From the NCBI GenBank assembly GCA_031308135.1, contig JAHLJT010009436.1, forward strand, positions 158,009,976-158,073,975: a stretch of DNA of 64,000 nucleotides, given 5' to 3'. Of the stretch, positions 11,100-20,713 are shown piece by piece (the first letter of the stretch is position 1; every line of letters starts with the position of its first letter). The position numbers and the translations under genes were made by a program. The notes below the pieces were generated by a model that ran no database searches, had not been told where the DNA came from, and was given only the letters and a program-made list of their open reading frames with translations. This DNA is from Acheta domesticus. Lineage: Eukaryota; Arthropoda; Insecta; Orthoptera; Gryllidae.

Positions 11100-11274
11100 A
11101 AAGTGCGCATAAAACGCCTCACAAACTCGTCGCGCTCTTCCAATCCCATTCCTCACCTCCCCGTGCCACGCTACTCTGCCTACGCTCGCCCATGCGCAGC
11201 CCCCCTCTCCGCCCGTTGCTCCGTCCTTCGCGCACCACCCGCCCCCGCCCTCCCTCCCTCCCTCCCGCCCCCAT
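11100..11274. other. C-rich unassigned segment
   Basis: C-rich non-coding sequence with CCTCCCTCCCTCCC runs near 11250. No gene or repeat family recognised. Confidence 0.35.
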
Positions 11275-11707
11275 CCGCTGCATCATAGCTCAGGTCCAGC
11301 AGCGCCCTTGTCTCTGCAGCGAATCTGACCGGGCGGTCCTAGGGTTCGATTATCGACTGGGGCAAATTTTCGACGCTAGCTGAAGAGCTAGGTCGACTTC
11401 AGTCACTGCCTCCAAAAGACCTCTAGCGGTCGGCTGCTCTGATCGGTAGTTTTCCGTGGTTTCTTCGATCAATACCAGGCAAATGTCGGTGCAGTACCCT
11501 AACAAACGGGTCAATGACCGCGCGCGATCTTTCCCTTCCTCTTCCTTGTCCTATCGTTTCCCCTTATTCTCTTTCTGTGAGTCTGTCTGTCTGTCTCTCT
11601 CACACACACTTGTAAATTACTACACTACCACATATCGGGGGACCAGTAGGAGTTCGTCCGGTTGAGGAGGTGTTCCGCTAGGGCTGCTACTTCGAGAGAA
11701 TTTCCCC
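11275..11707 (+). mobile_element. SINE-A copy 2 (3' truncated)
   Basis: The head is present: A-box-like TAGCTCAGGTC at about 11286 and B-box region GGGTTCGATTAT at about 11342. The shared body follows: GAGCTAGGTCGACTTCAGTC, then GTCGGCTGCTCTGATCGGTA, TTTTCCGTGGTTTC and the CGCGCGCGATCTTTC region, with an expanded CTGT/CACA stretch near 11580-11610. Similarity fades after about 11700, so the last third of the element and its tail are lost. Confidence 0.85.
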
Positions 11708-12075
11708 TTATCTGACGCGTTGTTTGTCGCCTCATTTATTATCCCGTGGGAGACGAACACCGCCACCACTCGGGGTAACGAGAAACTCTCCCCCCAACCA
11801 CGCCCCCACCTCTGCCCTTCCCTAAGCCTCTACCTCGCCCCACCGTCCTCGCCGTCGTCACCGACTGACTCATCCTCGTCCCTACCCTTGTCCCCTCCCG
11901 TCGTCACCCTCTCATCTCGTCGCCGCCGTCGCCTCTTCGCAGTCGTCTCCTGGCCCCCGCGCCGCGCCTGTCGGCAATCGCGCGCCCAGGAACGGCCCAT
12001 TCCGCGCCGCATCGGCCCTGAAAGATGGCGCGGAAGAGGGCGCGGGAAGCCCTTCCGATAGTACCTCAGGTTTAG
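11708..12075. other. C-rich unassigned segment
   Basis: C-rich non-coding sequence. Pyrimidine-rich CCTCGTC/CGTCGTC motifs at 11850-11940 are degenerate repeats. No gene recognised. Confidence 0.35.
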
Positions 12076-12165
12076 AGTCTTGTTCCGGCAGCCCCACGAC
12101 CCGCCCAAACAGGTTGGGCGTCGTTTGCTGCGAGGCACTCTCCGCACCCGCCCCCCGCGCCAATT
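12076..12165 (+). repeat. diverged duplicate segment, copy 1
   Basis: The segment around TTGTTCCGGCAGCCCCACGA, followed by a Thr/Gly-coding-like GGTTGGGCGTCGTTTGCTG stretch, is paralogous to 12367-12457 about 290 bp downstream. It is the GC-richer of the two copies. It is probably part of an unnamed dispersed repeat. Confidence 0.65.
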
Positions 12166-12366
12166 CCGCCACTTTCCTTGTAAATGCGTGGCTTTCCTGG
12201 AATCGTCGGGAGTAATTCTACTTTAGAGCTCTGGCGTTGCGAGAAAAGAAGGAAAGGAAAGACGATACCGAAAGGCGTTTCCTGAATTTTTTTTTCTGTC
12301 CAAGCGGCGGCTCCCTGAGAGCTTTCGTTAAAATGTCATATTGACGAAGAGCATTCGTTAAATTAC
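12166..12366. other. spacer between duplicate segments
   Basis: Mixed composition with a T9 run near 12287. It may contain the rest of the duplicated unit, but similarity is too weak to read by eye. Confidence 0.3.
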
Positions 12367-12457
12367 ATCTTATGTTGTTCCTGCAGCTCCACGAGCCACT
12401 CAAACGGGTTGCTCGTCATTTGTTGTCACACGTTCGCATTCTTGCCCGCTAGGCTGG
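12367..12457 (+). repeat. diverged duplicate segment, copy 2
   Basis: Reads ATGTTGTTCCTGCAGCTCCA and then GAGCCACTCAAACGGGTTGC. It aligns with copy 1 at most positions, with many C-to-T type differences, and lies in AT-richer surroundings. It supports either an old tandem duplication or two insertions of the same element. Confidence 0.65.
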
Positions 12458-15040
12458 GAAAGACATTTCGAGAAAAAACAATAAAAAATTAGTTTGTTTG
12501 CTCTGAATTTTGAAAATTTTAAACTTTGTCAATTGAACTAGAAATGTACTTAGAAGGTTGCTTCCTGGCAGCATTGTGTCGTCACAATGAAAATGGCGAA
12601 CGATTCGTATAATTATTTCAAGAATTAACACAACCCAGAAGTCAATAGACGGTCATGTATCAAACTGACAAGGCTCACCTTCTACATCATTTCATCATCT
12701 AATTTTTTCTCAGACCATGGCGTAGATATTGCTCTTTTTACTGGCGACGAGGTGCTTTCACAATTAATACACTATATTAAGATTGCATTACAAGAAATTA
12801 GAAAGCCTGGATTAAAATATAGGTAATCGAACTGACAAAAATTAACAACTAAGTTACTTACACTGAGCGTGACCTCTGCTATTACATGTTTGTCAGGTCT
12901 GGTAAAACGCTCTTCCCACCCAGAAAATAACAGAACATTTATGAAAACACCTTGATTTGTAAGAAACAACCCTCTTGACTCTAAAAATTTCCTTCATCTA
13001 AAATTACATTCACTCCCTATAGTAACGTATTGTACCTGATTCTTAAGTGAACCCGATTCTTCTTCATTTAATTGCTTCAACTATGGAACGTACAACAAAT
13101 TCGATTACATGTAACAATTTGCTTTGAGATAATACGGTTGGTTATTTCACCTGTTCTTCGCCAGCACGCGTTATACTACTATTACCACATGCATCAGTCT
13201 CTACCCATTCCCTGGCCTCTGCGGGAGTGTGACATGACTTGTGGGCAACGAAAGATTTTCAGTTGAACGAAACGTCACTAAATGACAGTTTAAGGGAGGG
13301 ATTCCTTCTCCCGGCCCATAAGGCTCAATTAAAAGTTGACTCTTTTGGCCGCAGTGGCGCTATGGGATGCAGGTGGTCTCTGCAAGCGACAAAAAAGTCT
13401 GAGGGCAACTCCCCGAGCAATTTTGAACGTTTTCAAGTCGCTTGACAACGCACGTCGTTCGAAACTCCAAGACAATTTCCTTTTAGTTATTCGTTAAAAA
13501 TATGTTTTCTGTCAAACATAGAAGCGGATAAAGTTTGGTAAAGACCCCATCCCAGCCTGCACCCCAGCCCACAGATGCTGACAGAGGTGGCTCTGGCGTT
13601 GCGTGCTTCCCGTCCTGGCGTAAGCATTGGAGGGCGGAGAGGGTTGAAGGCTGAAAGAGGTGCCCATCATCGAACCCAATAAAATTAGGGGTGCTATAAA
13701 ATCACGTACTTTCTCGCATTCTTTTTTATATTTACTTAATATTTTAATACTACTTAAACAAACATTTGTGTAATATTTGAAACTTTAAAATATAAATTCT
13801 TAAATATTGTAGTTGTAGGAAGACGCCAGGGAAAATTAAATTTGAAGTTTCCGAAAATTTAAAAATTCAACAAAATAGGACCTGAGTAACTTTTATATGT
13901 GTACTTTGCTCTGAGAAGAAATTATGAAACAATTTGGACCTATTTTTAAATAATTTTGAAAATGCCATTGGGGTTTCATGTAAAGTGCCCCCAAAACAGA
14001 AGATCAATTTCAAACTCAAGAGGCCGTGACACCAGCTCGATCGATTAGGAAACACAAATTTTGGTGGAAATTCTACCTACGGTTTAGCCACTTGTGTTGT
14101 TCTCAGACCGACAAACTGTTTGTCTTAAAGAATTTTTCGGTAACATGGACCGACAAAATGTGGATTGTGGCGACACGACGTGTTAGAGAAAGTGGTTTAC
14201 TTTTTGTAGGAACAATATTTATCTTCTTTTTCGTCACCAGGGACCTACAAAACGACTTTTCGTGCCGAAAAATTGCCTTAAGTCGTCGCATCATTACACA
14301 ACTTTATGCTAAGTAGTATGCAAGGAAGTAAATAGGAAACGCCATGCGAAGCCCCATTTACGTTTGTCAAGATTTGGTGAGGGAGAAGGCGTGCGCCTTT
14401 GTGCCTTCCATTTTCTGTGCAGGTTCTTCGAGTGATGGTTTTCCATTCCTTTTCTCTGGAGGGATGCTGGGAGGGGTGATTATGAATGGGATTAAGATTC
14501 GTACTGATCCGTGGGTGTGTGTAAGAAGACGACCACGCACCTCAGGGCGAAAATACGCATGCCTTATGCATTTCATCACCGTTTCAACACACATTTCCAC
14601 ATCCTGACGCTGCTCCATGCTCCTACGCCACCAGGACGCCCGACCCAAGATAGAAGGTCTTTTTAATCAGTTACATGTTCTAAAACCATAGTGTACCTAC
14701 TTTCACATTTTCTAAAAAGAAACAAAATAATTTGATGTCGTACATTTACAGTAACATTAACGTACGAGTTGGCGTATTTGTTTTTTATATTCTTTTAGTG
14801 TGTGCATTTATCATATGTTTGTAGTATTTTTGTACGATAATACGAATCATACGTTTGAAGTAGTACTTTATTCGATAATTGCAGGTCATATATGAAGAAT
14901 TATAAGTCAATGATCACATTAATATCGTACTAGTACAATAATCGTAGTACGTCTGGCAACACTGGTGGTCAAACACTCTCAAGCAGCCACTGTCACGAAA
15001 CGACGACATCCGACGTGAGTAGTGAGCGTTGTGCCATGCG
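12458..15040. other. AT-rich interval without recognisable genes
   Basis: About 2.6 kb, mostly AT-rich. Open frames of 60-96 codons occur on both strands without recognisable domains. A slightly GC-richer patch at 13290-13450 and another at 13540-13670 look like fragments of dispersed sequence that I cannot classify. Confidence 0.5.
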
Positions 15041-15189
15041 CGTTTATGGTGAAACGTCGACCTACTGGCGGGGCGGGAAGTCGGGGGCGCTCTGGGAAGC
15101 CCACTTGCTTCCTCCCCAGCGAAAGAACGGGGGGGAGGGAAGGAGGGTTGTGGGGCGGACGCGGGGCACCGCGGCCGGGGGCTAACGGC

Positions 15190-15244
15190 ATGCAAATTCG
15201 CGCCGCCCGCGATCGCCGATAAGGCCGAGTTTCCCCTTATCGGC
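15190..15244. promoter_or_regulatory. octamer motif plus palindromic double GATA site
   Basis: ATGCAAAT, the POU-domain octamer, sits at 15190-15197. Seventeen bases on, perfect 10-bp inverted arms GCCGATAAGG (15215-15224) and CCTTATCGGC (15235-15244) surround a 10-base spacer, placing two GATAAG sites head to head. The cluster lies in a low-repeat CpG island. Factor binding is inference from motif identity. Confidence 0.45.
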
Positions 15245-15309
15245 ACGGCCGTTTGGAAGCAGCGCGGAGGAAGATGTTCGGCGACGCAACTTGACCCTGG
15301 CGGCGGCGG

Positions 15310-15482
15310 CGACGGGGGGCAGGGCTTCCGGTCCGGACGTTGCTCACTGGGGTCGTTACTGCAGATAACCCTGCTGCCGCTGCCGCCACCGCCACCGCCC
15401 CGCCCCGCTCCGACCCGCATCGCCAGCGAAGTTCGTTTCATTATAGCTCCCATCGCCCGCTGCCGCTCCAGCCGCGTGTTAG
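15310..15482 (+). repeat. diverged duplicate, CpG-rich copy
   Basis: Landmarks GCAGATAACCCTGCTGCCGC, CATCGCCAGCGAAGTTCG and CGCTCCAGCCGCGTGTTAGA recur in the same order at 15815-15975. This copy keeps many CpGs and has extra GCC triplets. Confidence 0.6.
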
Positions 15483-15814
15483 ATGCTTCCGCTGCTGCCT
15501 CTGCAAGTCCTTGTTCGCCAGTAATAGAAGAATTCTTTGCACATACTCCATGCAGGCCGCCAATCTTCACAAGTAGTTTTTTTCCTTTCCGTTGTGATAA
15601 TGGTTCACATTGCATTCCAGTCTTTCTTTGCAAAGTCTCATTGTTCGGCTCCATTGAAATGATGGCTTATGTTGCACTGATGTCTTCTTTGAATTACGTC
15701 CTTATTCGGCCACGTTAGGATTTTTATTCACACTGCTTTGCAAGACAGCTTAGCCTCTGCATTGCAAGCCTGTTAGCTCGTTAATTTCAGTGCAAAATGT
15801 TTGCCTATCACAGT

Positions 15815-15975
15815 TCGATTTCCCGGAAGTTGTTCTCCGAACACCCCTTGTCCTTAACACAGATAAGCTCTCCGCAGCCGCCCGCTCCGCCTTTCCCAAA
15901 TCGCCTGCAGCGAAGTTCGCTTCTTCACACACTTCATTGCATGCCACCGCTCCAGGTGTCACAAGTGTTACAGAC
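15815..15975 (+). repeat. diverged duplicate, CpG-depleted copy
   Basis: Reads ACAGATAAGCTCTCCGCAGC, then AATCGCCTGCAGCGAAGTTC and CACCGCTCCAGGTGTCACAA, matching the copy about 490 bp upstream but with fewer CpGs. Since it lies outside the island core, it may show decay after methylation. Confidence 0.6.
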
Positions 15976-16021
15976 AGACGAACAGGTGTATAGCATTACA
16001 TTTCTTTATTTATTTTCAAAA

Positions 16022-16062
16022 CAACAACGTTTCGGAGCTAGTTGTGCTCCATCTTCAGGTTA
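16022..16062 (-). ncRNA. hammerhead-ribozyme-like core (retroelement type)
   Basis: On the minus strand the order is CTGAAGA (16058-16052), a T, arm GGAGC, a 7-base loop, arm GCTCC, then GAAAC (16033-16029). This matches the hammerhead catalytic core CUGANGA - stem II - GAAA with a 5-bp stem II. One extra U before stem II departs from the canonical form. Stem III and a cleavage triplet are not clear. Such motifs are known in terminal repeats of Penelope-like elements and in retrozymes. Catalysis is unproven. Confidence 0.5.
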
Positions 16063-16852
16063 ATGTTAAGATGAGAAGAAAATACGTGAGTATAATTACC
16101 AGTGCGACCATGGAGATGTGTGGCTTCTGAGTACTGCACTTACACGTTTCGTCGTAAGCCGGCTTCCTTAATAGATGCTTATGATACAAGTGTCATAAAC
16201 TAATTAACGTCACTAAGATTACTTGTATTGTTATATTTCATATTATTTAAAATTATTTGGATCCGACAGGAATTAAATTGTCTTCCTTGCTTAATACATG
16301 ATTTTTATGTAAGAAAAAGTATTGTGAAAACTAGTTGTAATGAAACTTGCGTAAACACTCCTCATATGTGAACAAATCGCAGCGTTCTAGGTACAAAAAT
16401 GTCTTCGAGAGCAGTCGAATTTTTCGCTACTTGAATGATAGTCTTGTTTCTCTTCAAATGGGCTGTCTGGCAGAGGTGGGGACGCGAAGATGTATCCGAA
16501 GTTCAAAAATACGCTCAGTTGTGCGTCGAAGTTCTCTCCCAAGATTCGTGGCGTGCATACCCTCTCCCGAACAAGCGACAGGGCATAACTTTAGGGAGGG
16601 GTTACCTTTTTTTCGGGTGCTATGACGTCTCGTGTGTTTTGACGATCGTAGTTGCCGAGTTCCAATCCCGTTGTTTCGGACTTTGTCGCCCGATTCTTTT
16701 TTTCCTGCATCTTCTCCCGGAAAGCGCTGCCAATTGGGAGCCATCTCCCCCTGGCGCATCAGTCAAAGCTCCGCAGAGCACAGCGCTTCCCCTCTGGCCC
16801 GGGGAGATAGGGGAGGAGGAAGAAAAGTGGACCTTGGGAGAGGCGCCGGAGC
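16063..16852. other. unassigned interval
   Basis: AT-rich to about 16400, then mixed composition. A 222-codon plus-strand open frame (16435-17103) extends into the SINE-A copy and so cannot be a simple host gene. Its first part has no recognisable domain. Confidence 0.45.
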
Positions 16853-17333
16853 GGCGCATCAACTACTGGGGTCATCAGTCCCATAAGAGTAGTATATGCT
16901 ATTTCATCGGGCGGTCGCGGTGGTCTTTCCCCGCTGGATGGCGAGATCTGGCGCCGACATACCGTCGGCTAGCGGGATGTTCTCCAACCAGGAATCTCCC
17001 ACCGTGTAGTGCGTGGGCCATAGAGCCGGGACAAGCTCCCGGGCGGTCTCCCGGCACCTGTGGTAGTATACGAGTAGTGCGCGGTCCGTGGCCCGTTTGT
17101 TAGGGTACTGCTCCGGCATTTGCCTGGTGTTGATCAGAGCAACCACGGAAAACTACCGATCAGAGCAGCCGGCTGCTAGAATTCTCCTCCAGCCAGCGGT
17201 TGAATTCGACCTAGCTGAGAAGCTACTGCCGAAAATCTTACCGCCGCCGTGGGGAGTGGAGTCTTAGGAATTCCCGGTCAGAGGCACTGCAATGACATCA
17301 GTCGATGCCTTGAGCCACCTCTCCCGGTGGAAA
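16853..17333 (-). mobile_element. SINE-A copy 3 (essentially full length)
   Basis: On the minus strand it starts near 17333 with CACCGGGAGAGGTGGCTCAA, which contains the A-box-like TGGCTCAAGGC, and runs through the shared body to the GTTGATGCGCC end near 16853. The head matches that of copy 6 closely. The B box is weakly preserved: the region reads GGGAATTCCTAAGACTCC. With copy 6 it defines the complete family layout: tRNA-like head, ~400-bp body, CAAT-rich tail. Confidence 0.9.
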
Positions 17334-18245
17334 GCTCGGAGGAAGCTGTTCCCAGGAGAGGGGGAGGATTGCGCCAGGCGTCTGGTTGAAGCTTGTCTGA
17401 ACGGATTAACGAGGAAAATTGCGTTTCTAGTGTTATTTAAAGAGCAACAATATTTCTTTTTTGGAACTATTGAACAACAAAAAAGTGACAGTCCCATGTA
17501 TTTATTTTTATTAATCTCAGTAATTTGTTGGTTTTCTTGTCATTGCGGTGCTAACTTGATGTCAAGTTAATGGAATGTTTAATAACAGGGTCAAATGAAG
17601 AGCGACAAATTTTATTTTTACGTAACACATTAGCAACAAAAACGACAAATTTTGATTTTAATTTCAGTATTTTTTTAAAACTTTGGTATGTTAACTTTTA
17701 GGACTGGATTAACAAGGGAACGCAAAGAAGGATTCTTTTAGGAACGATTCGCGATCAGGTATTGAATTACGTATCGATTTCTCTTCTGCTGTATGTTGCT
17801 TTTATAGCTTCGTTTCTTCTCCACCGACTACCCGACGATCTCAATTTCAGCTCTGCAATTGTTTCCGCTGCTTTCGCAGTACTTAACAGAATATAGGTTT
17901 TACTAGGGTGGTATACAGTTTTAACCATGCGTCATTTTTTCGTAGGGTAAATTTTAGTGCCGCAATCTGAGATATAGAGCAATAAGATTTTTTGTTTTTC
18001 GAATTTTATAAACACATTTTTGCACGTTTATCAACTAACATATTTCATATCACAAAACCATTGTTTTCAGAATGTAGAAAGGAAAGGTGGATACTCAATC
18101 AGTTTCTCCCTTCTATCTGACGCATTTTGTTGTGTGAACGATTTACTATAGATATTACAGGAATATAATTTATTTATTTGGAAGCAATGAATTACATAGC
18201 CCGTTTGTGATTCTGCTGAACTCGTTTCTCAGAAAGCGACCCTAT
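17334..18245. other. AT-rich interval without recognisable features
   Basis: Mostly AT-rich single-copy sequence. A 92-codon open frame begins in the SINE head and has no domain. Nothing else supported. Confidence 0.45.
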
Positions 18246-18527
18246 TCGTTTGGAGTCGCATGAGCTTCTTTGGAAGCGAGGCCTGGGCGCCTGCCGGGGC
18301 GAAGCGGGGCAGAGGAGCTAGAGGGAGTGAAACGCAACGGGGGCCGCGCTGAGCTGGGTGGGGCGAAGAGGGTTCGGGCGGGGCGAAGTGTGGTGGGGTG
18401 GAGCGGAGCTGGGATATGAGAAGCGGTGAGGGACAGAGTAGATCTGGGCGGGGCAGGGTGGGGCTGGGCGAGGCGGAGCGGAGCTGGGTGGAGCATGGCG
18501 GGGTGAGGCGGGCGGCTGTGCGTGTCA
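18246..18527. repeat. G-skewed degenerate repeat (GCGGAGCTGGG-type)
   Basis: Imperfect repeats of GGCGGGGC, GCGGAGCTGGG and GGTGGGGTGGAG on the plus strand. Strand bias is opposite to that of the C-rich minisatellite starting at about 18640. The open frames are low-complexity artefacts. Confidence 0.8.
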
Positions 18528-18640
18528 AACTCGTGCTCCAGCGACCGACGCCGCGGCCGCTTAAATATTGATGTGTGGAGTGGCGCCTCGCTCGCGGCTG
18601 CCCGGCTGCTGCGGTGCCTCCGGGGACGACTTCGCCCGTG
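18528..18640. other. non-repetitive CpG segment at a skew switch
   Basis: A ~110-bp GC-rich but non-repetitive segment, including GCGGCCGCTTAAATATTG at 18552-18569, separates G-rich from C-rich arrays. TTAAATAT could be a TATA-like element. No direct evidence of transcription. Confidence 0.4.
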
Positions 18641-19260
18641 CTCCCGCCCCCGCACCTGCTCCCGCCACTCCCTCGCCCCTGTCCCCGCCCCCGCTTCTGC
18701 CCCCACACTTCCCCCTGCCCCTGCCCCTGCCCCTGCCACCACCCTCACCCTCGCCCCAGCACTCGCCCCCTGCCCCTCCGTCACCCCAGACCTCGCCCCT
18801 GTCCCCGCCCCTGTGTCCGCCCTGTCCCCGCCCCTGTGTCCGCCCTGTCCCTGTCCCCGCCCCTGTGTCCGCCCTGTCCCCGCCCCTGTGTCCGCCCTGT
18901 CCCCGCCCCTGTGTCCGCCCTGTCCCCGCCCCTGTGTCCGCCCTGTCCCCGCCCCTGTGTCCGCCCTGTCCTCGCCCCTGTGTCCGCCCCTGTCCCCGCC
19001 CCTGTCCCTGCCCCTGTCCCCGCCCCTGTCCCCGCCCCTGTCCCCGCCCCTGTCCCCGCCCCTGTCCCCGCCCCTGTCCCCGCCCCTGTGTCCGCCCCTG
19101 TGTCCGCCCCTGTGTCCGCCCCTGTGTCCGCCCCTGTGTCCTTCCTGTCCCCGCCCCTGTCCCCGCCCCAATCCCCGCCCCATCCCCGCCCCATCCCCGC
19201 CCCATCCCCGCCCCTATCCTCGCCCTTGCCCCGCCCCCGCCCCTGTTCCACCCCTGCCCC
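18641..19260. repeat. C-rich minisatellite with 23-, 12- and 11-bp periods
   Basis: From about 18795 the unit is ~23 bp (CCTGTCCCCGCCCCTGTGTC plus CGC), a dimer of two related halves. From about 18985 it collapses to 12-bp CCTGTCCCCGCC units, then at 19080-19140 to 12-bp CCCCTGTGTCCG units, and at about 19160-19210 to 11-bp CCCCGCCCCAT-type units. Long Pro/Ala/Ser or Gly/Asp/Thr frames on both strands are artefacts. The minus strand is strongly G-rich. Confidence 0.95.
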
Positions 19261-19840
19261 GCTCCTGCTCTCACATTTCTACATCCGCACTCACTCCCGC
19301 TCCTTCTCTTGCCCTTGTCGCCCGAACGTTCGCTTCGTAATCTTCCCAGCCACCGCCACTCCAAACTCTACACCCATCTCCCGCTCTCTCGCCCACGCTA
19401 TCATCTCGCTCTTTACCCCGTCACCTTCACGTAACCTCTCCGCCCTTTCCTAGAAATTTTATCGACCTCTCATGCGCCATCTCCTCGCTCAATCCCGTGC
19501 CGTCTCCCCACCATCGTGCCACATCCGCGTCCTTTCCTCTTTTCGCTCCCTCCCCGCCCTCTTTTGCGCCCACTCCTCGCCCTCCGCTCCACCACCTCCC
19601 CGATCTCCCGTCACAGACTACTCGCTTCCTGCCCTGTTCCGGCCTGAGCCACCTCTACCGCCACCCCCATATTTCACCATCTCTGTTGGCTGTTCGTCGG
19701 CCTCATCGCACCCCTGTCCTGCTCCCACCTCTGCCCCGCCCTTCTCCCTGCCCTACCCTGCCCAGCCCTGCCAATTATATTGCCGGCCCTTAGAAGCCCA
19801 GCCTCGCATACGTTTTAATCCTACTCCTCTAGGTCTACTC
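19261..19840. other. pyrimidine-rich degenerate flank
   Basis: CT-rich, moderately CpG-containing, with no clear unit. It looks like an older, degraded continuation of the minisatellite. Open frames are Pro/Ser/Leu-rich. Confidence 0.6.
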
Positions 19841-20382
19841 ACGACTGCCACATTTTTCCTCTGCCGTGCTTCGTACATTTGAAAATAATATTTTCGGTAG
19901 ATGGAATATCATCATAATTTATGTGTTTACTCAAATCAACTGATTGTAATTTTTTCGATGTTTTAAAAATAAGTATTTGATGTTCTGGTGAACACAAGAC
20001 TTGATGGTGTTTTCTTGGGGGATAATTTGTAGGACATGTCACAGGATACCTCCTGGATACAAGTGCATCACAATGAGTGCGAGCGTCCGTCACATAGGGC
20101 TGATGCGCCACAATGCGGGGAGGAGCAAACAGCATTATCTTGAAGGACGCGCCTGCTCTGTTTCAGGGAGGGTACTGTGTAACACGAAGAAAGTAGAGCA
20201 CATCCACTCCAATTGTGGGATAGAACCTCGTTACGCTTTTGGTACGTTGAAACCGCTTCACTGAGGAGAATACTTGTGACATTTAAATTGCTGAAGGAAT
20301 TGTATATCTCGGGAAGTAATTTGCAGTACAAGGAATAATTACCTTGACGAACCAGGTATTATATTCTAAGGCATAACAGACG
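19841..20382. other. AT-rich interval
   Basis: No gene recognised. Two overlapping ~90-codon frames on opposite strands show no domain. Confidence 0.4.
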
Positions 20383-20420
20383 TATTATTATTATTATTAT
20401 TATTACTATTAATATTATTG
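20383..20420. repeat. (ATT)n microsatellite, imperfect
   Basis: About seven perfect ATT units followed by interrupted ones (ACT, AAT). Confidence 0.92.
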
Positions 20421-20545
20421 TTATTTTTGATGTTTTGTTTCCCGTTGATCCTTGTATTTATATAGTTGAAGATGGAATGTTGGGGCGAAGTTGACCATGC
20501 AGGATCAGTATACAAACTTCAGGAATATTTGGATTTCATTTTATT

Positions 20546-20586
20546 GACTCGACGTTTCGTGCAAAATGTTTGCACCTTATCCAGAG
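20546..20586 (-). ncRNA. degenerate hammerhead-like motif
   Basis: On the minus strand CTGGATAAG (20584-20576) is followed by a perfect 7-bp stem GTGCAAA/TTTGCAC with a 3-base loop and then GAAACGTCGAGTC (from 20558). The stem and GAAAC fit a hammerhead, but the CUGANGA box is damaged (CTGGATA), so it is probably inactive. It may mark the terminal repeat of a Penelope-like element. Confidence 0.35.
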
Positions 20587-20657
20587 CAACCAAAAATAAA
20601 TTAAAATTACTATTTCTAACTTTCCAAATTGAAACTTAACCTCACTCTCGTGGAAAT

Positions 20658-20662
20658 ATTAC

Positions 20663-20712
<50 letters not shown>
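20658..20712. repeat. (ATT)n microsatellite
   Basis: About 16 near-perfect ATT units. It may be the 3' tail of a decayed retroelement linked to the hammerhead-like motif 75 bp upstream. This link is inference. Confidence 0.95.

Positions 20713-20713
<1 letters not shown>

Larger units (their letters stand above)
15041..15482. other. CpG island, possible promoter-type region
   Basis: CpG-rich but only weakly repetitive (short CGG and GCC runs), which sets it apart from the minisatellite islands. It contains an octamer motif and a perfect GATA-bearing palindrome, listed separately. No defensible coding exon: the 246-codon minus-strand frame is low-complexity Ser/Pro/Arg sequence across the island. 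Confidence 0.6.

Noticed and set aside
16435..17103. 222-codon open frame
   Set aside because: Its second half is the reverse complement of SINE-A and its first half has no recognisable domain. Chance readthrough.
18242..19453. Six overlapping frames of 156-313 codons on both strands
   Set aside because: 12-bp and related units keep frames open. Gly/Asp/Thr/Arg and Pro/Cys/Ala repeats mirror the DNA repeat; no unique protein sequence.
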